NCBI RefSeq assembly: GCF_022343685.1
Contig: NZ_CP092123.1
Coordinates: 1,426,001 to 1,490,000, forward strand
Length of the DNA: 64,000 nt
From: Marinobacterium sediminicola
GTDB lineage: Bacteria; Pseudomonadota; Gammaproteobacteria; Pseudomonadales; Balneatricaceae
Direction: 5' to 3'
Part shown: in pieces, positions 48,105 through 56,863 of the stretch
Layout: the number at the start of each line of letters is the position of its first letter
How positions within the stretch are numbered: the first letter of the stretch is position 1
Made by a program: the position numbers and the translations under genes
The notes under the pieces: model-generated
What the model saw: only the letters and a program-made list of their open reading frames with translations
Database searches by the model: none
Told to the model about the DNA's origin: nothing

Positions 48105-48806
48105 TCAAAAGCCCCGCCTTGCGGGGCTTTTTTGTGCCTGGGAGCTTTGCGCAGAGGTCACCAGCCAGCGGAACAGTCTGAGTTGAGATGGGAGATAAAG
48201 CAGATATTCCGGGTGCCACTGAACCCCTATGATGGCTTTATCCTCGGACTCAAAGCCCTGAGCAATGTTGTCCAGGTCCCGTCCCACAATCCGCAGGCTC
48301 CGGCCTGTCGAGCTTACCGCTTGATGATGCAGGCTATTGACGCGCAGATGTTCCTGTTTACATACCATAGCCATGCGGCTGTGATGCTCAAGCTGCACCT
48401 GCTTCGTGGGTAAGAGTCCGGGTCGGTTGTAGGTAAGCTGGCGCAGGTTACGCAGATCCTGGTGCAACTTTCCTCCAAGTACGACGTTTATCAATTGCGC
48501 GCCGCGGCAGATTCCCAGTATCGGCAGCTTGGCTTCCAGCGCATGCTTGATCCAGGCAATCTCGAGTGCATCACGTTCAGGGTCGCTCCTGACCGGCGCT
48601 TCCAAATCCCCGTCATAATGTTCAGGGCTGATGTCATCACCGCCACCCACGACCAATGCATCGATGGTGCTTTTCGGCACATCATGGCTCACGCTTACTC
48701 GAACAGCCTCAGCTCCGACAAGTCTCAGGGCGAGTCTTGTACACCACCATGAGGGGGACCAGCGCCGATTGTTGCCAGTCACAGCCACCCGCGTTCGTGC
48801 AGCCAT
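48105..48806 (-). CDS. Class I glutamine amidotransferase (PuuD/peptidase C26-like)
   Basis: 233 residues from ATG 48806 (MAARTRVAVTG). Catalytic triad visible: Cys100 in ILGICRGAQ, His198 and Glu200 in GVQWHPEY. The N-terminal VVGGGDDISPEHY resembles gamma-glutamyl-GABA hydrolase and related peptidases. It overlaps the upstream amidoligase by 28 bases, so the pair is co-translated. Likely role: hydrolysing or supplying ammonia for a gamma-glutamyl or amide bond made by the partner; substrate unknown. Its last eight codons run through the paaE terminator. Confidence 0.82.
   Translation of the reverse strand: MAARTRVAVTGNNRRWSPSWWCTRLALRLVGAEAVRVSVSHDVPKSTIDALVVGGGDDISPEHYDGDLEAPVRSDPERDALEIAWIKHALEAKLPILGICRGAQLINVVLGGKLHQDLRNLRQLTYNRPGLLPTKQVQLEHHSRMAMVCKQEHLRVNSLHHQAVSSTGRSLRIVGRDLDNIAQGFESEDKAIIGVQWHPEYLLYLPSQLRLFRWLVTSAQSSQAQKSPARRGF
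48107..48134. terminator. Bidirectional terminator after paaE, inside the GATase 3' end
   Basis: AAAAGCCCCGC (48107-48117) / GCGGGGCTTTT (48121-48131), 3-base loop, T-run to 48134. On the minus strand it also encodes the last codons and stop of the glutamine amidotransferase gene. Confidence 0.93.
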
Positions 48807-49753
48807 TGATCGACCCCGCTTACCCACTCATCACGATTCACGCCCAGCAGTGGTCGCGACATTGATGACCAGCGCCGGGATAGCGTTTCTATAGCGCTGC
48901 TATCTGCCGAAAGCTGTTCGACGACCCACCAGGTATTCCACTCAGCGTCCAGACTCCAGGTCTTGTTCTCGATTTCACAGTTGGGTAGTCGGTAGTGGAA
49001 TGCAGGACGTGCTTTGATGCGATCATCCTGGACCTTTTCCTGAACACGTTGCTCGTCAAGATGCGAAAGCAGTGGCAATAGGTCAAGTGCCCTGTTGCGT
49101 GTGGCATTGTAGGTCAGATAGAGATCGAAAATATCATCCAGGTTAGCATCAGACTGTACCAGCAGCCTGTCGATATACTCCTCCGGATACAGGTCGACAT
49201 AGGGTGAAACCTTGCGGGCGATATTGACGTCATGGGCATCCACCAGCCACCACTGAAGGAGGCTGTATGCCTTGAGGTACGCCTGAATAGTACTGGGTTT
49301 GGTATCCGGCAGTTCGGCATTTATATGCACACCGAGTGCCGCAATAATTGAATCATCCGTGCCTTGTGCGCCGGCCACTCTCAGGGTATTGATGATCGGG
49401 TCAAGAGATGCGAGCTGATCCAGAGGGATTGGAGGGCATACCAGCTCGATCGGAACAATTATCGCCGCTGCCCGACTAAGACTCTCCAGCCAGTCAGGGG
49501 TGGGATCAGCATTGGCGTATTCTTTGGATACCTGTTTGAGGAGCGCCCAATCAAGCTCAAGGTTAAACACTCCCGCGTCAGTCTCGAAAGATGTCTCAAC
49601 GGGGGATTTGGGCTTTTCCGCTCCTTTCAGAGCCTGGCGGACATGCTCTCTGGCCTGTGCAAACGTAAGGCCGGTAAATTCCAGTTCAAAGCCAACCCGT
49701 CGAAGTGTGCCGTCTGCTCGTGCCTGTTGAGCAGGCTTCAGATAACGGCTCAT
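48779..49753 (-). CDS. Amidoligase-family enzyme (glutamine-synthetase-like fold)
   Basis: 324 residues from ATG 49753, four bases after GGAGG. GS/GCS-like signatures: RRVGFELEF (19-27) with Glu23 and Glu25 as likely metal ligands, a Glu at 103 in PIELVCPPIP, and GVHINAE (141-147) with His143. This fits the putative amidoligase family (Amidoligase_2) proposed from comparative genomics to form peptide-like amide bonds on small molecules or proteins using ATP. Coupled with the downstream GATase. No third gene (ATP-grasp, peptide carrier) is adjacent, so the acceptor is not visible. Confidence 0.75.
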   Translation of the reverse strand: MSRYLKPAQQARADGTLRRVGFELEFTGLTFAQAREHVRQALKGAEKPKSPVETSFETDAGVFNLELDWALLKQVSKEYANADPTPDWLESLSRAAAIIVPIELVCPPIPLDQLASLDPIINTLRVAGAQGTDDSIIAALGVHINAELPDTKPSTIQAYLKAYSLLQWWLVDAHDVNIARKVSPYVDLYPEEYIDRLLVQSDANLDDIFDLYLTYNATRNRALDLLPLLSHLDEQRVQEKVQDDRIKARPAFHYRLPNCEIENKTWSLDAEWNTWWVVEQLSADSSAIETLSRRWSSMSRPLLGVNRDEWVSGVDQWLHERGWL

Positions 49754-49920
49754 TAAACCTCCAAATGCTAACACTACCAATGAATATCCATTTGCCTGGA
49801 TGTGGTGCGAAACTCGGAAGTATCAGGTTAAGCGTAGCCCGCATGTGCTGGATGTAAATCCTGAGCTCAGGCTCGTACGTTCAGTCAACCAGAGCTCAGG
49901 CGTTGGTCAACGGTCGGTTG

Positions 49921-50484
49921 TTACTCGGATTCGACAATAATTGCCTTGTTTATAATGATCGGGGTGACCGGTACGTCTCGATAATGCCCCCGACTCCCGG
50001 TTGGTGCCTTGCTGATGAGATCAACTACTTCCATGCCGCTGCTGACCTTGCCGAAAACGGTATATCCCGGGCGACCGGGTGTTCCGTCCAAACGGCGATT
50101 ATCAACGGTATTGATGAAGAACTGCGCAGTGGCGCTGTGAGGGTCACGCGTACGAGCCATGGCAATGGTACCGCGAAGGTTGCTCAGCCCATTATCGGAT
50201 TCATTTTGTATCGGTTCCGCTGTTTCGAGCTGCTGCATGTCAGGGGTGAAGCCTCCTCCCTGAATCATGAAGCCGGGAATAACACGATGGAAAATTACGC
50301 CATCATAATGGCCTTTCTCAACGTATTGGACGAAGTTGGCAACCGTAATCGGTGCGTTCTGGCTGTCCAGTTCAAGGGTAATGTTGCCGGCAGTCGTATC
50401 CAGAGAAACCCGCATGGGTGCGTCAGGGGCGGCAAAAACCAGGGGGGCAGCCAAAGCCAGTGCTGCCGTGATGGTTTTGATCAT
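49921..50484 (-). CDS. Periplasmic peptidyl-prolyl cis-trans isomerase (cyclophilin)
   Basis: 187 residues. Signal peptide MIKTITAALALAAPLVFA, then a cyclophilin domain: VANFVQYVEKGHYDGVIFHRVIPGFMIQGGG, SATAQFFINT and YTVFGKVSSGMEVVD. Catalytic Arg in FHRV. Resembles PpiA; folds envelope proteins. ATG 50484 fits the signal peptide and GGAG nine bases upstream; the seven codons further upstream do not. Confidence 0.93.
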   Translation of the reverse strand: MIKTITAALALAAPLVFAAPDAPMRVSLDTTAGNITLELDSQNAPITVANFVQYVEKGHYDGVIFHRVIPGFMIQGGGFTPDMQQLETAEPIQNESDNGLSNLRGTIAMARTRDPHSATAQFFINTVDNRRLDGTPGRPGYTVFGKVSSGMEVVDLISKAPTGSRGHYRDVPVTPIIINKAIIVESE

Positions 50485-50648
50485 GTAAAATTCTCCATGT
50501 GTCATTAATTTGCGTCAGCCATGCTGGCCTTTGGGGTATTAGCCCAAGTTGTTGGCGTAGCCTATCACTCTGTGCTGTATTTGAAGCCAGATGATCTGTA
50601 TGTCGTAAAATCTATATCCTTTTCCATGGAAACGTAACAGGAGAGATC

Positions 50649-51413
50649 ATGGCAGACTTGATTGCACGGAGCGAGATGGAGCCTGGATGCAGTGGATGCA
50701 GAGCTCCTCTTGATTTCGATTTTACCTTTGCGTTTCAGCCAATAGTCGATGTCATCGATAACAAGGTGTTTGGCTATGAAGCCCTCGTGCGAGGCCCTGA
50801 AGGGCAGGGGGCTGGTGAAGTCCTGTCTCAGGTTAATGATGACAATCGTTATGCCTTTGATCAGGCATGTCGTGTTAAAGCCATAGAGCTGGCTGCTCGT
50901 CTGGGGCTCAAGCAGAAACTGAGCATTAATTTTCTGCCAAATGCTGTTTATTCGCCGGAGCATTGTATTCGCAGTACGCTTGCTGCGGCCCATGAATATG
51001 GCCTTCCGGTCGAGCAGATCATGTTCGAAATTACGGAATCCGAACGAGTTCATGACACTGCCCACCTGACACGCATCTTCCAGTATTACCGTGCCCAGGG
51101 CTTTACAACGGCGCTTGATGATTTCGGTGCAGGACATGCCGGGTTGAATCTTTTGGCCGGTTTTATTCCGCATATCCTGAAGCTGGATATGGAGCTGATC
51201 AGGGATATTGATCGCAATGAGGTGAAGCAGGTTATTGTTGAAGGCTTGCTGCAAATTTGTAGCCGGTTGGGGATTACGCCCTTGGCGGAAGGAATCGAGA
51301 CCTCTGGCGAGATGGAGTTTTTCCGTGCTCGGGGGGTGCGTCTGATGCAGGGGTATTATTTTGCCCGCCCCGGATTTGAAACACTTCCGGGTATCCAGAG
51401 TGAGTCTGACTGA
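50649..51413 (+). CDS. Stand-alone EAL-domain c-di-GMP phosphodiesterase
   Basis: 254 residues, a lone EAL domain without sensor. Catalytic and metal residues appear intact: EAL in YEALVRG, Asn in LSINFLP, Glu in FEITESE, the DDFGAG pair, Lys in ILKLDME and Glu in LAEGIET. A short Cys-containing N-terminus (GCSGCRAP) precedes the domain and could be a redox or metal site. Similar in type to BLUF-partner and YcgF-like EAL domains. The opposing cyclase in this window is at 23180-24472; no direct link. Confidence 0.9.
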   Translation: MADLIARSEMEPGCSGCRAPLDFDFTFAFQPIVDVIDNKVFGYEALVRGPEGQGAGEVLSQVNDDNRYAFDQACRVKAIELAARLGLKQKLSINFLPNAVYSPEHCIRSTLAAAHEYGLPVEQIMFEITESERVHDTAHLTRIFQYYRAQGFTTALDDFGAGHAGLNLLAGFIPHILKLDMELIRDIDRNEVKQVIVEGLLQICSRLGITPLAEGIETSGEMEFFRARGVRLMQGYYFARPGFETLPGIQSESD

Positions 51414-51428
51414 GGCGTCAGCTTTATT

Positions 51429-51443
51429 TTAAACACCGTTCAA
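51429..51443. promoter_or_regulatory. Upstream operator of the TetR/Aas operon
   Basis: TTAAACACCGTTCAA, a two-mismatch copy of the perfect palindrome at 51492-51506, ending 7 bases before the -35 hexamer. Confidence 0.6.
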
Positions 51444-51450
51444 TATTTTA

Positions 51451-51479
51451 TTGACGCTTATCCAGCTGGAAACTATGAT
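51451..51479 (+). promoter_or_regulatory. Sigma-70 promoter of the TetR/Aas operon
   Basis: TTGACG (51451-51456), 17-base spacer, TATGAT (51474-51479). It is bracketed by the two operator-like sites, with expected initiation near 51486. Confidence 0.75.
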
Positions 51480-51491
51480 GCCTGCATGTAA

Positions 51492-51506
51492 TTGAACACT
51501 GTTCAA
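51492..51506. promoter_or_regulatory. Perfect palindromic operator TTGAACACTGTTCAA
   Basis: 15-bp palindrome just after the expected transcription start and 15 bases before the TetR start codon. A repressor here would block initiation of its own operon. Confidence 0.75.
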
Positions 51507-51521
51507 AAAAGGATGGGCGGT

Positions 51522-52130
51522 ATGGCAAGGCGCAATGATCACACGCGTGAAGAGTTACATGAGTTGGCACTCTCAGCAGCGGAAGAGATTCTCCAAACCA
51601 GAGGCGTGCAGGCGCTGAGTACACGCAAGGTAGCGGCTGCTATCGGGTATTCGGCCGGGTCTTTGTATTCCGTGTTCAGTAATCTGGATGACCTTTGCTG
51701 GCAGCTGAATAGCCGGACGCTAAACGAGCTGATGGCGGCGCTTAAGGCGGTAAAGGTGGCATCACCCAAAACCAGTCTTTATGCCTATGCGGACACCTAC
51801 CTTGCCTTTGCTGCTCGTTATCCCGAGCGGTGGCGTCTGCTGTTCGAGCACCGCTCCAGCGACAGTAATCGACTGCCGGCAGAACTGGCCCTTCGGATTG
51901 AGTCACTCTTCGAGCTTATCGAAAAAGCGCTTTCCGACCTTTTTCAGGATAGTGCTGAGGTTATTGCAGTCCGTGCGCGCGTGCTCTGGAGTGGGGTGCA
52001 TGGCATTGCCCAGCTCAGGTCAGGCGACAAGCTGTTCCTGCATCAGGCTGATGCTGAGCGAAAAATGCTTGATGCCTTGATTGAAGGTCTGCTGAGCGGT
52101 TGGAGCCTGGAGGCTGAAAGGGATGCTTGA
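51522..52130 (+). CDS. TetR-family regulator of the phospholipid acyltransferase gene
   Basis: 202 residues. N-terminal HTH (ELALSAAEEILQTRGVQALSTRKVAAAIGYSAGSLYSVF), then a C-terminal ligand domain with a WHG-like segment (WSGVHGIAQL). ATG 51522 is eight bases after AAGGA; earlier in-frame codons fall in the operator. The stop overlaps the next gene start by eight bases, so the pair is one operon; a fatty-acid-derived ligand is plausible. Confidence 0.9.
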   Translation: MARRNDHTREELHELALSAAEEILQTRGVQALSTRKVAAAIGYSAGSLYSVFSNLDDLCWQLNSRTLNELMAALKAVKVASPKTSLYAYADTYLAFAARYPERWRLLFEHRSSDSNRLPAELALRIESLFELIEKALSDLFQDSAEVIAVRARVLWSGVHGIAQLRSGDKLFLHQADAERKMLDALIEGLLSGWSLEAERDA

Positions 52131-55100
52131 GTTACTGAGAATAAAAGGTTTTGTCGCCTTTATCCTGATTGCCTTCATAAATGCTTTTGTCGATCTGGGC
52201 CACAAGATCACCATTCAGAATACTCTCTTCAAGGTATATGACGGTGATACCCAGATATTACTGACGGCAATCGTCAATGGCCTGATTCTGTTGCCATTTA
52301 TCCTGTTGTTTACCCCGGCAGGGTTTGTTTCGGATAAGTTTCCCAAGCATCGTGTAATGCGTATCTCTGCCTGGGCGGCCTTGGCCATTACCCTTGCGAT
52401 TACCTATTGCTACTACCAGGGATGGTTTGTGGCGGCTTTTGTGTTCACGTTCTTTCTGGCTGTCCAGAGTGCGCTGTACTCGCCTGCAAAATATGGATTC
52501 ATCCGTGAATTGCTGGGGAATGAACGTCTCAGTGAAGGTAATGGCTGGATTCAGGCATGTACCATGGTGGCCATACTGAGCGGAATTGTGGCTTTTTCCG
52601 CACTGTTCGAATGGAAGGTTGCAGTGCTTCAGCAAATGAGTCCTGAGACCATCATGCTGCAGATAGCGCCGCTTGGCTGGTTGCTGGTGGCCGGGGCTGG
52701 CCTGGAGGTATTCCTGTCTTATCGTTTGCCAGCCTTGAGTAGCACAGATGAAACCCAGCGCTTTGACATGCAGGATTACCTGACTGGGCGCAGCCTGAAA
52801 CGTAATTTGCGCGCGTTAGGCGAGCCCAAGGTCATTTTGCTCTCCATTATCGGTTTGGCATTGTTCTGGTCCGTTAGTCAGGTGATGCTGGCTGTGTTCC
52901 CTGCGTATGCCGAGGAACAGCTTGGGCAAAGCAACACCTTTGTCATTCAGTCCGTGATGGCGCTGGCGGGCATCGGCATCATGATCGGCTCTGTCCTGGC
53001 GGCACACCTCTCGCGTCACTTCATTAATGCCGGGCTTATTCCTCTCGGTGCCGCCGGTGTCGCCCTTGGCCTGGTCTCTCTTCCCACGCTTGATAGCATC
53101 TGGATGAGCGCAGGGGCCTTTCTGCTGATCGGGATTTCAGGGTCGCTGATGACGGTTCCACTCAACGCCCTTATTCAGTTCAATGCACCCGAATCGCGTC
53201 TGGGGCGTGTGCTGGCAGGTAACAACTTTATTCAGAATGTTGCCATGCTCGCCTTTCTGGTGCTGACGGTGGTGAGTGCGACTGCCTCAATATCGTCAGG
53301 AGCGCTGCTCTGGCTCCTGGGGGCCGTCGGTGTGGCCGGTGCGATCTATGCGATCCTGTTGCTACCGCAGGCTCTGATTCGCCTGATGGTGTCTGCTTTG
53401 GTACGACGTCGTTATCGACTGAAGGTACTGGGCTTCGAGCACTTGCCGGCCAATGGAGAGGGGGTTCTGCTGCTGGGAAATCACATCAGCTGGCTGGACT
53501 GGGCGATGTTGCAGCTCGCCTGTCCTCGACATATCTATTTCGTCATGGAACGTTCCATCTACGAACGCTGGTACCTGCGCTGGTTTCTCGATCTGTACGG
53601 TGTGATACCGATCTCCTCCGGTGCCAGTCGAAGTGCCATGCAGAAGGTACGTGAATTGCTGGCACAGGGCGAAGTGGTGTGTCTGTTTCCTGAAGGTGCG
53701 ATTAGCTACAGCGGTCAACTGGGCGAATTCAAGCGAGGTTTTGAGCGTCTGGCCCGTCCGGATGATGCACACGAAACACTGAAAGCCCGTATTTTGCCGT
53801 TCTATCTGCGGGGGTTGTGGGGCAGTCGTTTTTCACGTTCCAGTGAGCGCCTGCAGAACTCCGAGGGAGGCGGTATCAAGCGTGATGTGATTGTTGCCTT
53901 TGGAGACACCATTCCGCTTGATACCAAGGCGGAAGTGGTCAAGCAAAAGGTGGCTGAGCTTTCGATTCGCGCCTGGAATGAGTACACAGACTCGCTGGAA
54001 ACGCTTCCTTCTGCTTTCATTCGTACAGCCAAGGCAGCTCCGACCGAATGGGCGCTGACAGATCTGAACGGGCCGGTATTGAATCATCGCCGTCTGCTGA
54101 CAGCCTGTATCCTGTTCAGTCGCCGCATGCGTCAGATCAATGAGCAGAATCTGGGGCTGTTGCTGCCGACCGCAGCGGGTGGTGCCATTGCCAATATGGC
54201 CGCCTTAATGGCGGGAAAGACGGTGGTAAACCTCAATTACACCGCACCCGAGGCAGCGCTGCTGAGTGCAGTGGAGCAAGCCGGAATCAAGACGATCATC
54301 ACGTCAGAGCGTTTCCTGGACAAGCTTGAGCAACGTGGCGTGAAACTGGATCAGTTGCTCAGCAGCGTCAAAGTGATCAAGCTGGAAGCGGTAAAAGCGA
54401 AAATAGGCAAGCTGGAAGCGGTGTTGACGCTGATCGAGTCGGTCCTGTTGCCGCGACCGGTACTGCAGTGGATGTATGGAGGGCACTCCAATTTGGATGA
54501 GACCGCAGCCATTCTGTTCTCATCCGGTAGTGAGGGGGCTCCCAAAGGTGTCATGCTGAGCCATCGCAACATGATGGCCAACCTTAAGCAGATCTCATCG
54601 GTGCTCAATGTCCAGGACGACGACTGTATTCTGGCGACGCTGCCTCTGTTCCATGCCTTTGGATTGACCGTCACCTGCATGCTGCCGCTGGTGGAGGGTA
54701 TTCCGGTGGTCTGTCATCCTGACCCCACCGATGCGGTCAACATAGGTAAGGCAGCCGCGCGATACCGTGCGACTATCCTCTGTGGGACCAGTACGTTCCT
54801 GGGTCTCTATATGCGTAATAAGCGGTTGCATCCGCTCATGTTCGAGAGTTTGCGCGTTGTAGTGGCAGGTGCCGAAAAGTTGTCTCCCTCAATCAAGAGT
54901 GGCTTCGAAGCGAGGTTCAAGGTTCCGGTGCTGGAGGGCTACGGTTGTACTGAGACCACACCGGTGGCCAGTGTTAATCTGCCGGACTATCTGGACGCGC
55001 GCTGGTGGAATGTTCAGATCGGTGAGCGTCAGGGCACTGTCGGGATGGCGTTGCCGGGGTCAATGTTTCGGATTGTCGATCCGGACACCCTTGAACAATT

Positions 55101-55599
55101 GCCGGTAGGTGAAGATGGTCTGATCCTGCTCGGTGGCAGTCAGATCATGAAGGGATACCTGAACAATCCGGAGAAAACCGCTGAGGTGGTTATCGATCAA
55201 GATGGCTTGCGTTGGTACAAGACGGGCGACAAGGGTCGTCTCGACGCAGATGGTTTTCTGACCATCGTGGACCGCTACTCCCGATTTGCCAAAGTAGGGG
55301 GCGAGATGATCTCTCTTACCGCGGTTGAAACCTCCTTGCGCAAGGCGTTGGAGTATGAAGAACAGCGGTTGGCTGCCGTTGCCGTGCCAGATGCCCGGAA
55401 AGGTGAACGTATCGTACTACTGGTGGAAGAAGAGCCCGAGCAGGTGAGTCGCCAGTTGCGTAAAGCGGACATACTGCCACTGCATCGCCCGTCCGAAGTG
55501 ATAGAGGTTGAGCAGATACCGATACTGGGGAGCGGCAAGGCGGATTTGGCAGCAGTTAAACGGCTGGCACTGGAACTGATAGCGTCGGATAATGCATAA
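52123..55599 (+). CDS. aas: LplT-PlsC-Aas fusion: lysophospholipid uptake and reacylation enzyme
   Basis: 1158 residues in three parts: an LplT-like MFS flippase (about 1-425; FINAFVDLGHKITIQNTLFK at the N-terminus); a PlsC acyltransferase (about 435-620; HX4D in NHISWLDW, FPEGAISYSG); and an acyl-ACP/AMP-binding synthetase (about 640-1158; ILFSSGSEGAPKG near 796, YGCTETTP, YKTGDKGRLDADGFL). It should import 2-acyl lysophosphatidylethanolamine and reacylate it from acyl-ACP. E. coli encodes LplT and Aas as two adjacent genes; here they are one protein. Start overlaps the TetR gene by eight bases. Confidence 0.94.
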   Translation: MLELLRIKGFVAFILIAFINAFVDLGHKITIQNTLFKVYDGDTQILLTAIVNGLILLPFILLFTPAGFVSDKFPKHRVMRISAWAALAITLAITYCYYQGWFVAAFVFTFFLAVQSALYSPAKYGFIRELLGNERLSEGNGWIQACTMVAILSGIVAFSALFEWKVAVLQQMSPETIMLQIAPLGWLLVAGAGLEVFLSYRLPALSSTDETQRFDMQDYLTGRSLKRNLRALGEPKVILLSIIGLALFWSVSQVMLAVFPAYAEEQLGQSNTFVIQSVMALAGIGIMIGSVLAAHLSRHFINAGLIPLGAAGVALGLVSLPTLDSIWMSAGAFLLIGISGSLMTVPLNALIQFNAPESRLGRVLAGNNFIQNVAMLAFLVLTVVSATASISSGALLWLLGAVGVAGAIYAILLLPQALIRLMVSALVRRRYRLKVLGFEHLPANGEGVLLLGNHISWLDWAMLQLACPRHIYFVMERSIYERWYLRWFLDLYGVIPISSGASRSAMQKVRELLAQGEVVCLFPEGAISYSGQLGEFKRGFERLARPDDAHETLKARILPFYLRGLWGSRFSRSSERLQNSEGGGIKRDVIVAFGDTIPLDTKAEVVKQKVAELSIRAWNEYTDSLETLPSAFIRTAKAAPTEWALTDLNGPVLNHRRLLTACILFSRRMRQINEQNLGLLLPTAAGGAIANMAALMAGKTVVNLNYTAPEAALLSAVEQAGIKTIITSERFLDKLEQRGVKLDQLLSSVKVIKLEAVKAKIGKLEAVLTLIESVLLPRPVLQWMYGGHSNLDETAAILFSSGSEGAPKGVMLSHRNMMANLKQISSVLNVQDDDCILATLPLFHAFGLTVTCMLPLVEGIPVVCHPDPTDAVNIGKAAARYRATILCGTSTFLGLYMRNKRLHPLMFESLRVVVAGAEKLSPSIKSGFEARFKVPVLEGYGCTETTPVASVNLPDYLDARWWNVQIGERQGTVGMALPGSMFRIVDPDTLEQLPVGEDGLILLGGSQIMKGYLNNPEKTAEVVIDQDGLRWYKTGDKGRLDADGFLTIVDRYSRFAKVGGEMISLTAVETSLRKALEYEEQRLAAVAVPDARKGERIVLLVEEEPEQVSRQLRKADILPLHRPSEVIEVEQIPILGSGKADLAAVKRLALELIASDNA

Positions 55600-55653
55600 T
55601 ACTTGAGTGAATAAGTTGGTTATTGCCGGAGTGCCGGCAGTTGAGGAGGTCGA

Positions 55654-56751
55654 GTGACAGCAATTACCCGCGGGCAGATCGAAGCAGCGATCGAAACCTA
55701 TATCGATCCTGATCTGAAAAGCGCTTTTACAGCCGCCGGTTGTGTACAGGAGATCAAGATTGACAATGACCAGGTACACATCGAGCTGAAATTGAAGCAT
55801 GTCTGTGCGACTCGTCATGAAACGATACGATCAGCTCTTACTGAGGTGATTGCTCCTGTGGCAGGGAGTCGCCGGATCGATGTTCATATTGATCAAGCAG
55901 TAGAGGGTCACCCCAGTCCCAAGAAGTTGCCAGGGCTTGCAGGCGTCAAAAATATCATTGCGGTCGCTTCCGGCAAGGGCGGTGTTGGCAAGTCCACGAC
56001 CACGGTCAACCTGGCGCTCGCGCTGGCGGCAGAAGGTGCCCGTGTCGGGATTCTCGATGCTGATATTTATGGACCCAGTCAGGGCATGATGCTGGGAGTT
56101 GCCGAGGGTGAGCGCCCGGACACGGCTGAAGAAAAATATTTTAAGCCAATCGTACGTCACGGCCTGCAATCCATGTCGATGAGTTATCTCGTTGACGAAA
56201 ATACACCCATGGTCTGGCGTGGTCCGATGGTCAGTGGAGCCATGCAGCAGCTGTTGAATCAAACCCTTTGGCAGGATCTGGATTATCTTCTGATCGATAT
56301 GCCGCCCGGGACCGGAGATATCCAGTTGACACTGGCTCAGCGGGTGCCGGTCAGTGCGGCAGTTATTGTCACCACGCCGCAGGACATCGCATTGTTGGAT
56401 GCACGCAAGGGGATTGAGATGTTCCGCAAGGTTGATATCCCTGTACTGGGCGTTGTCGAAAACATGAGTGTTCACATTTGCAGCAATTGCGGACACGAGG
56501 AAGCTCTGTTCGGTGCCGGAGGTGGTGAGCGTATCGCGCAGCAATATGAAACCGAGCTGCTGGGGCAATTGCCGCTGGCGCTGGCGATCCGTGAACAGAC
56601 TGATGCAGGTCAGCCTACGGTGGTCGCTGATCCTGACAGTGCTCATGCGCAACGATACAAAGCGATCGCACGCAGGCTCAGTGCCGTCCTCGCTAAAAAA
56701 TCTTCACAAGGCGGGAACTTCGTCCCGAATATCGCAGTCGAACTTGATTAG
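55654..56751 (+). CDS. apbC: Mrp/ApbC-type Fe-S cluster carrier ATPase
   Basis: 365 residues. N-terminal MIP18/DUF59 domain (about 1-85), then a deviant Walker A P-loop ATPase (ASGKGGVGKSTTTVNLA near 105-121; DMPPGTGDIQ). The CxxC (ICSNCG, about 274-278) bridges a [4Fe-4S] cluster in the dimer. Assembles and delivers Fe-S clusters. GTG start 55654 follows GAGGAGG. A strong terminator lies just downstream. Confidence 0.95.
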   Translation: MTAITRGQIEAAIETYIDPDLKSAFTAAGCVQEIKIDNDQVHIELKLKHVCATRHETIRSALTEVIAPVAGSRRIDVHIDQAVEGHPSPKKLPGLAGVKNIIAVASGKGGVGKSTTTVNLALALAAEGARVGILDADIYGPSQGMMLGVAEGERPDTAEEKYFKPIVRHGLQSMSMSYLVDENTPMVWRGPMVSGAMQQLLNQTLWQDLDYLLIDMPPGTGDIQLTLAQRVPVSAAVIVTTPQDIALLDARKGIEMFRKVDIPVLGVVENMSVHICSNCGHEEALFGAGGGERIAQQYETELLGQLPLALAIREQTDAGQPTVVADPDSAHAQRYKAIARRLSAVLAKKSSQGGNFVPNIAVELD

Positions 56752-56770
56752 TACAGCGAGATGAAATTTT

Positions 56771-56802
56771 CCGCCCCGGTGAGAGCCGGGGCGGTTTTTT
56801 TT
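56771..56802 (+). terminator. Rho-independent terminator after apbC
   Basis: CCGCCCCGG (56771-56779) / CCGGGGCGG (56786-56794), loop of six, eight-T run. Confidence 0.95.
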
Positions 56803-56863
56803 ATCCAAAACGGGTAGAATGCTCCGTTGATTTGCTGAACTTCTTTTCAGGTAATAGGGTGAT

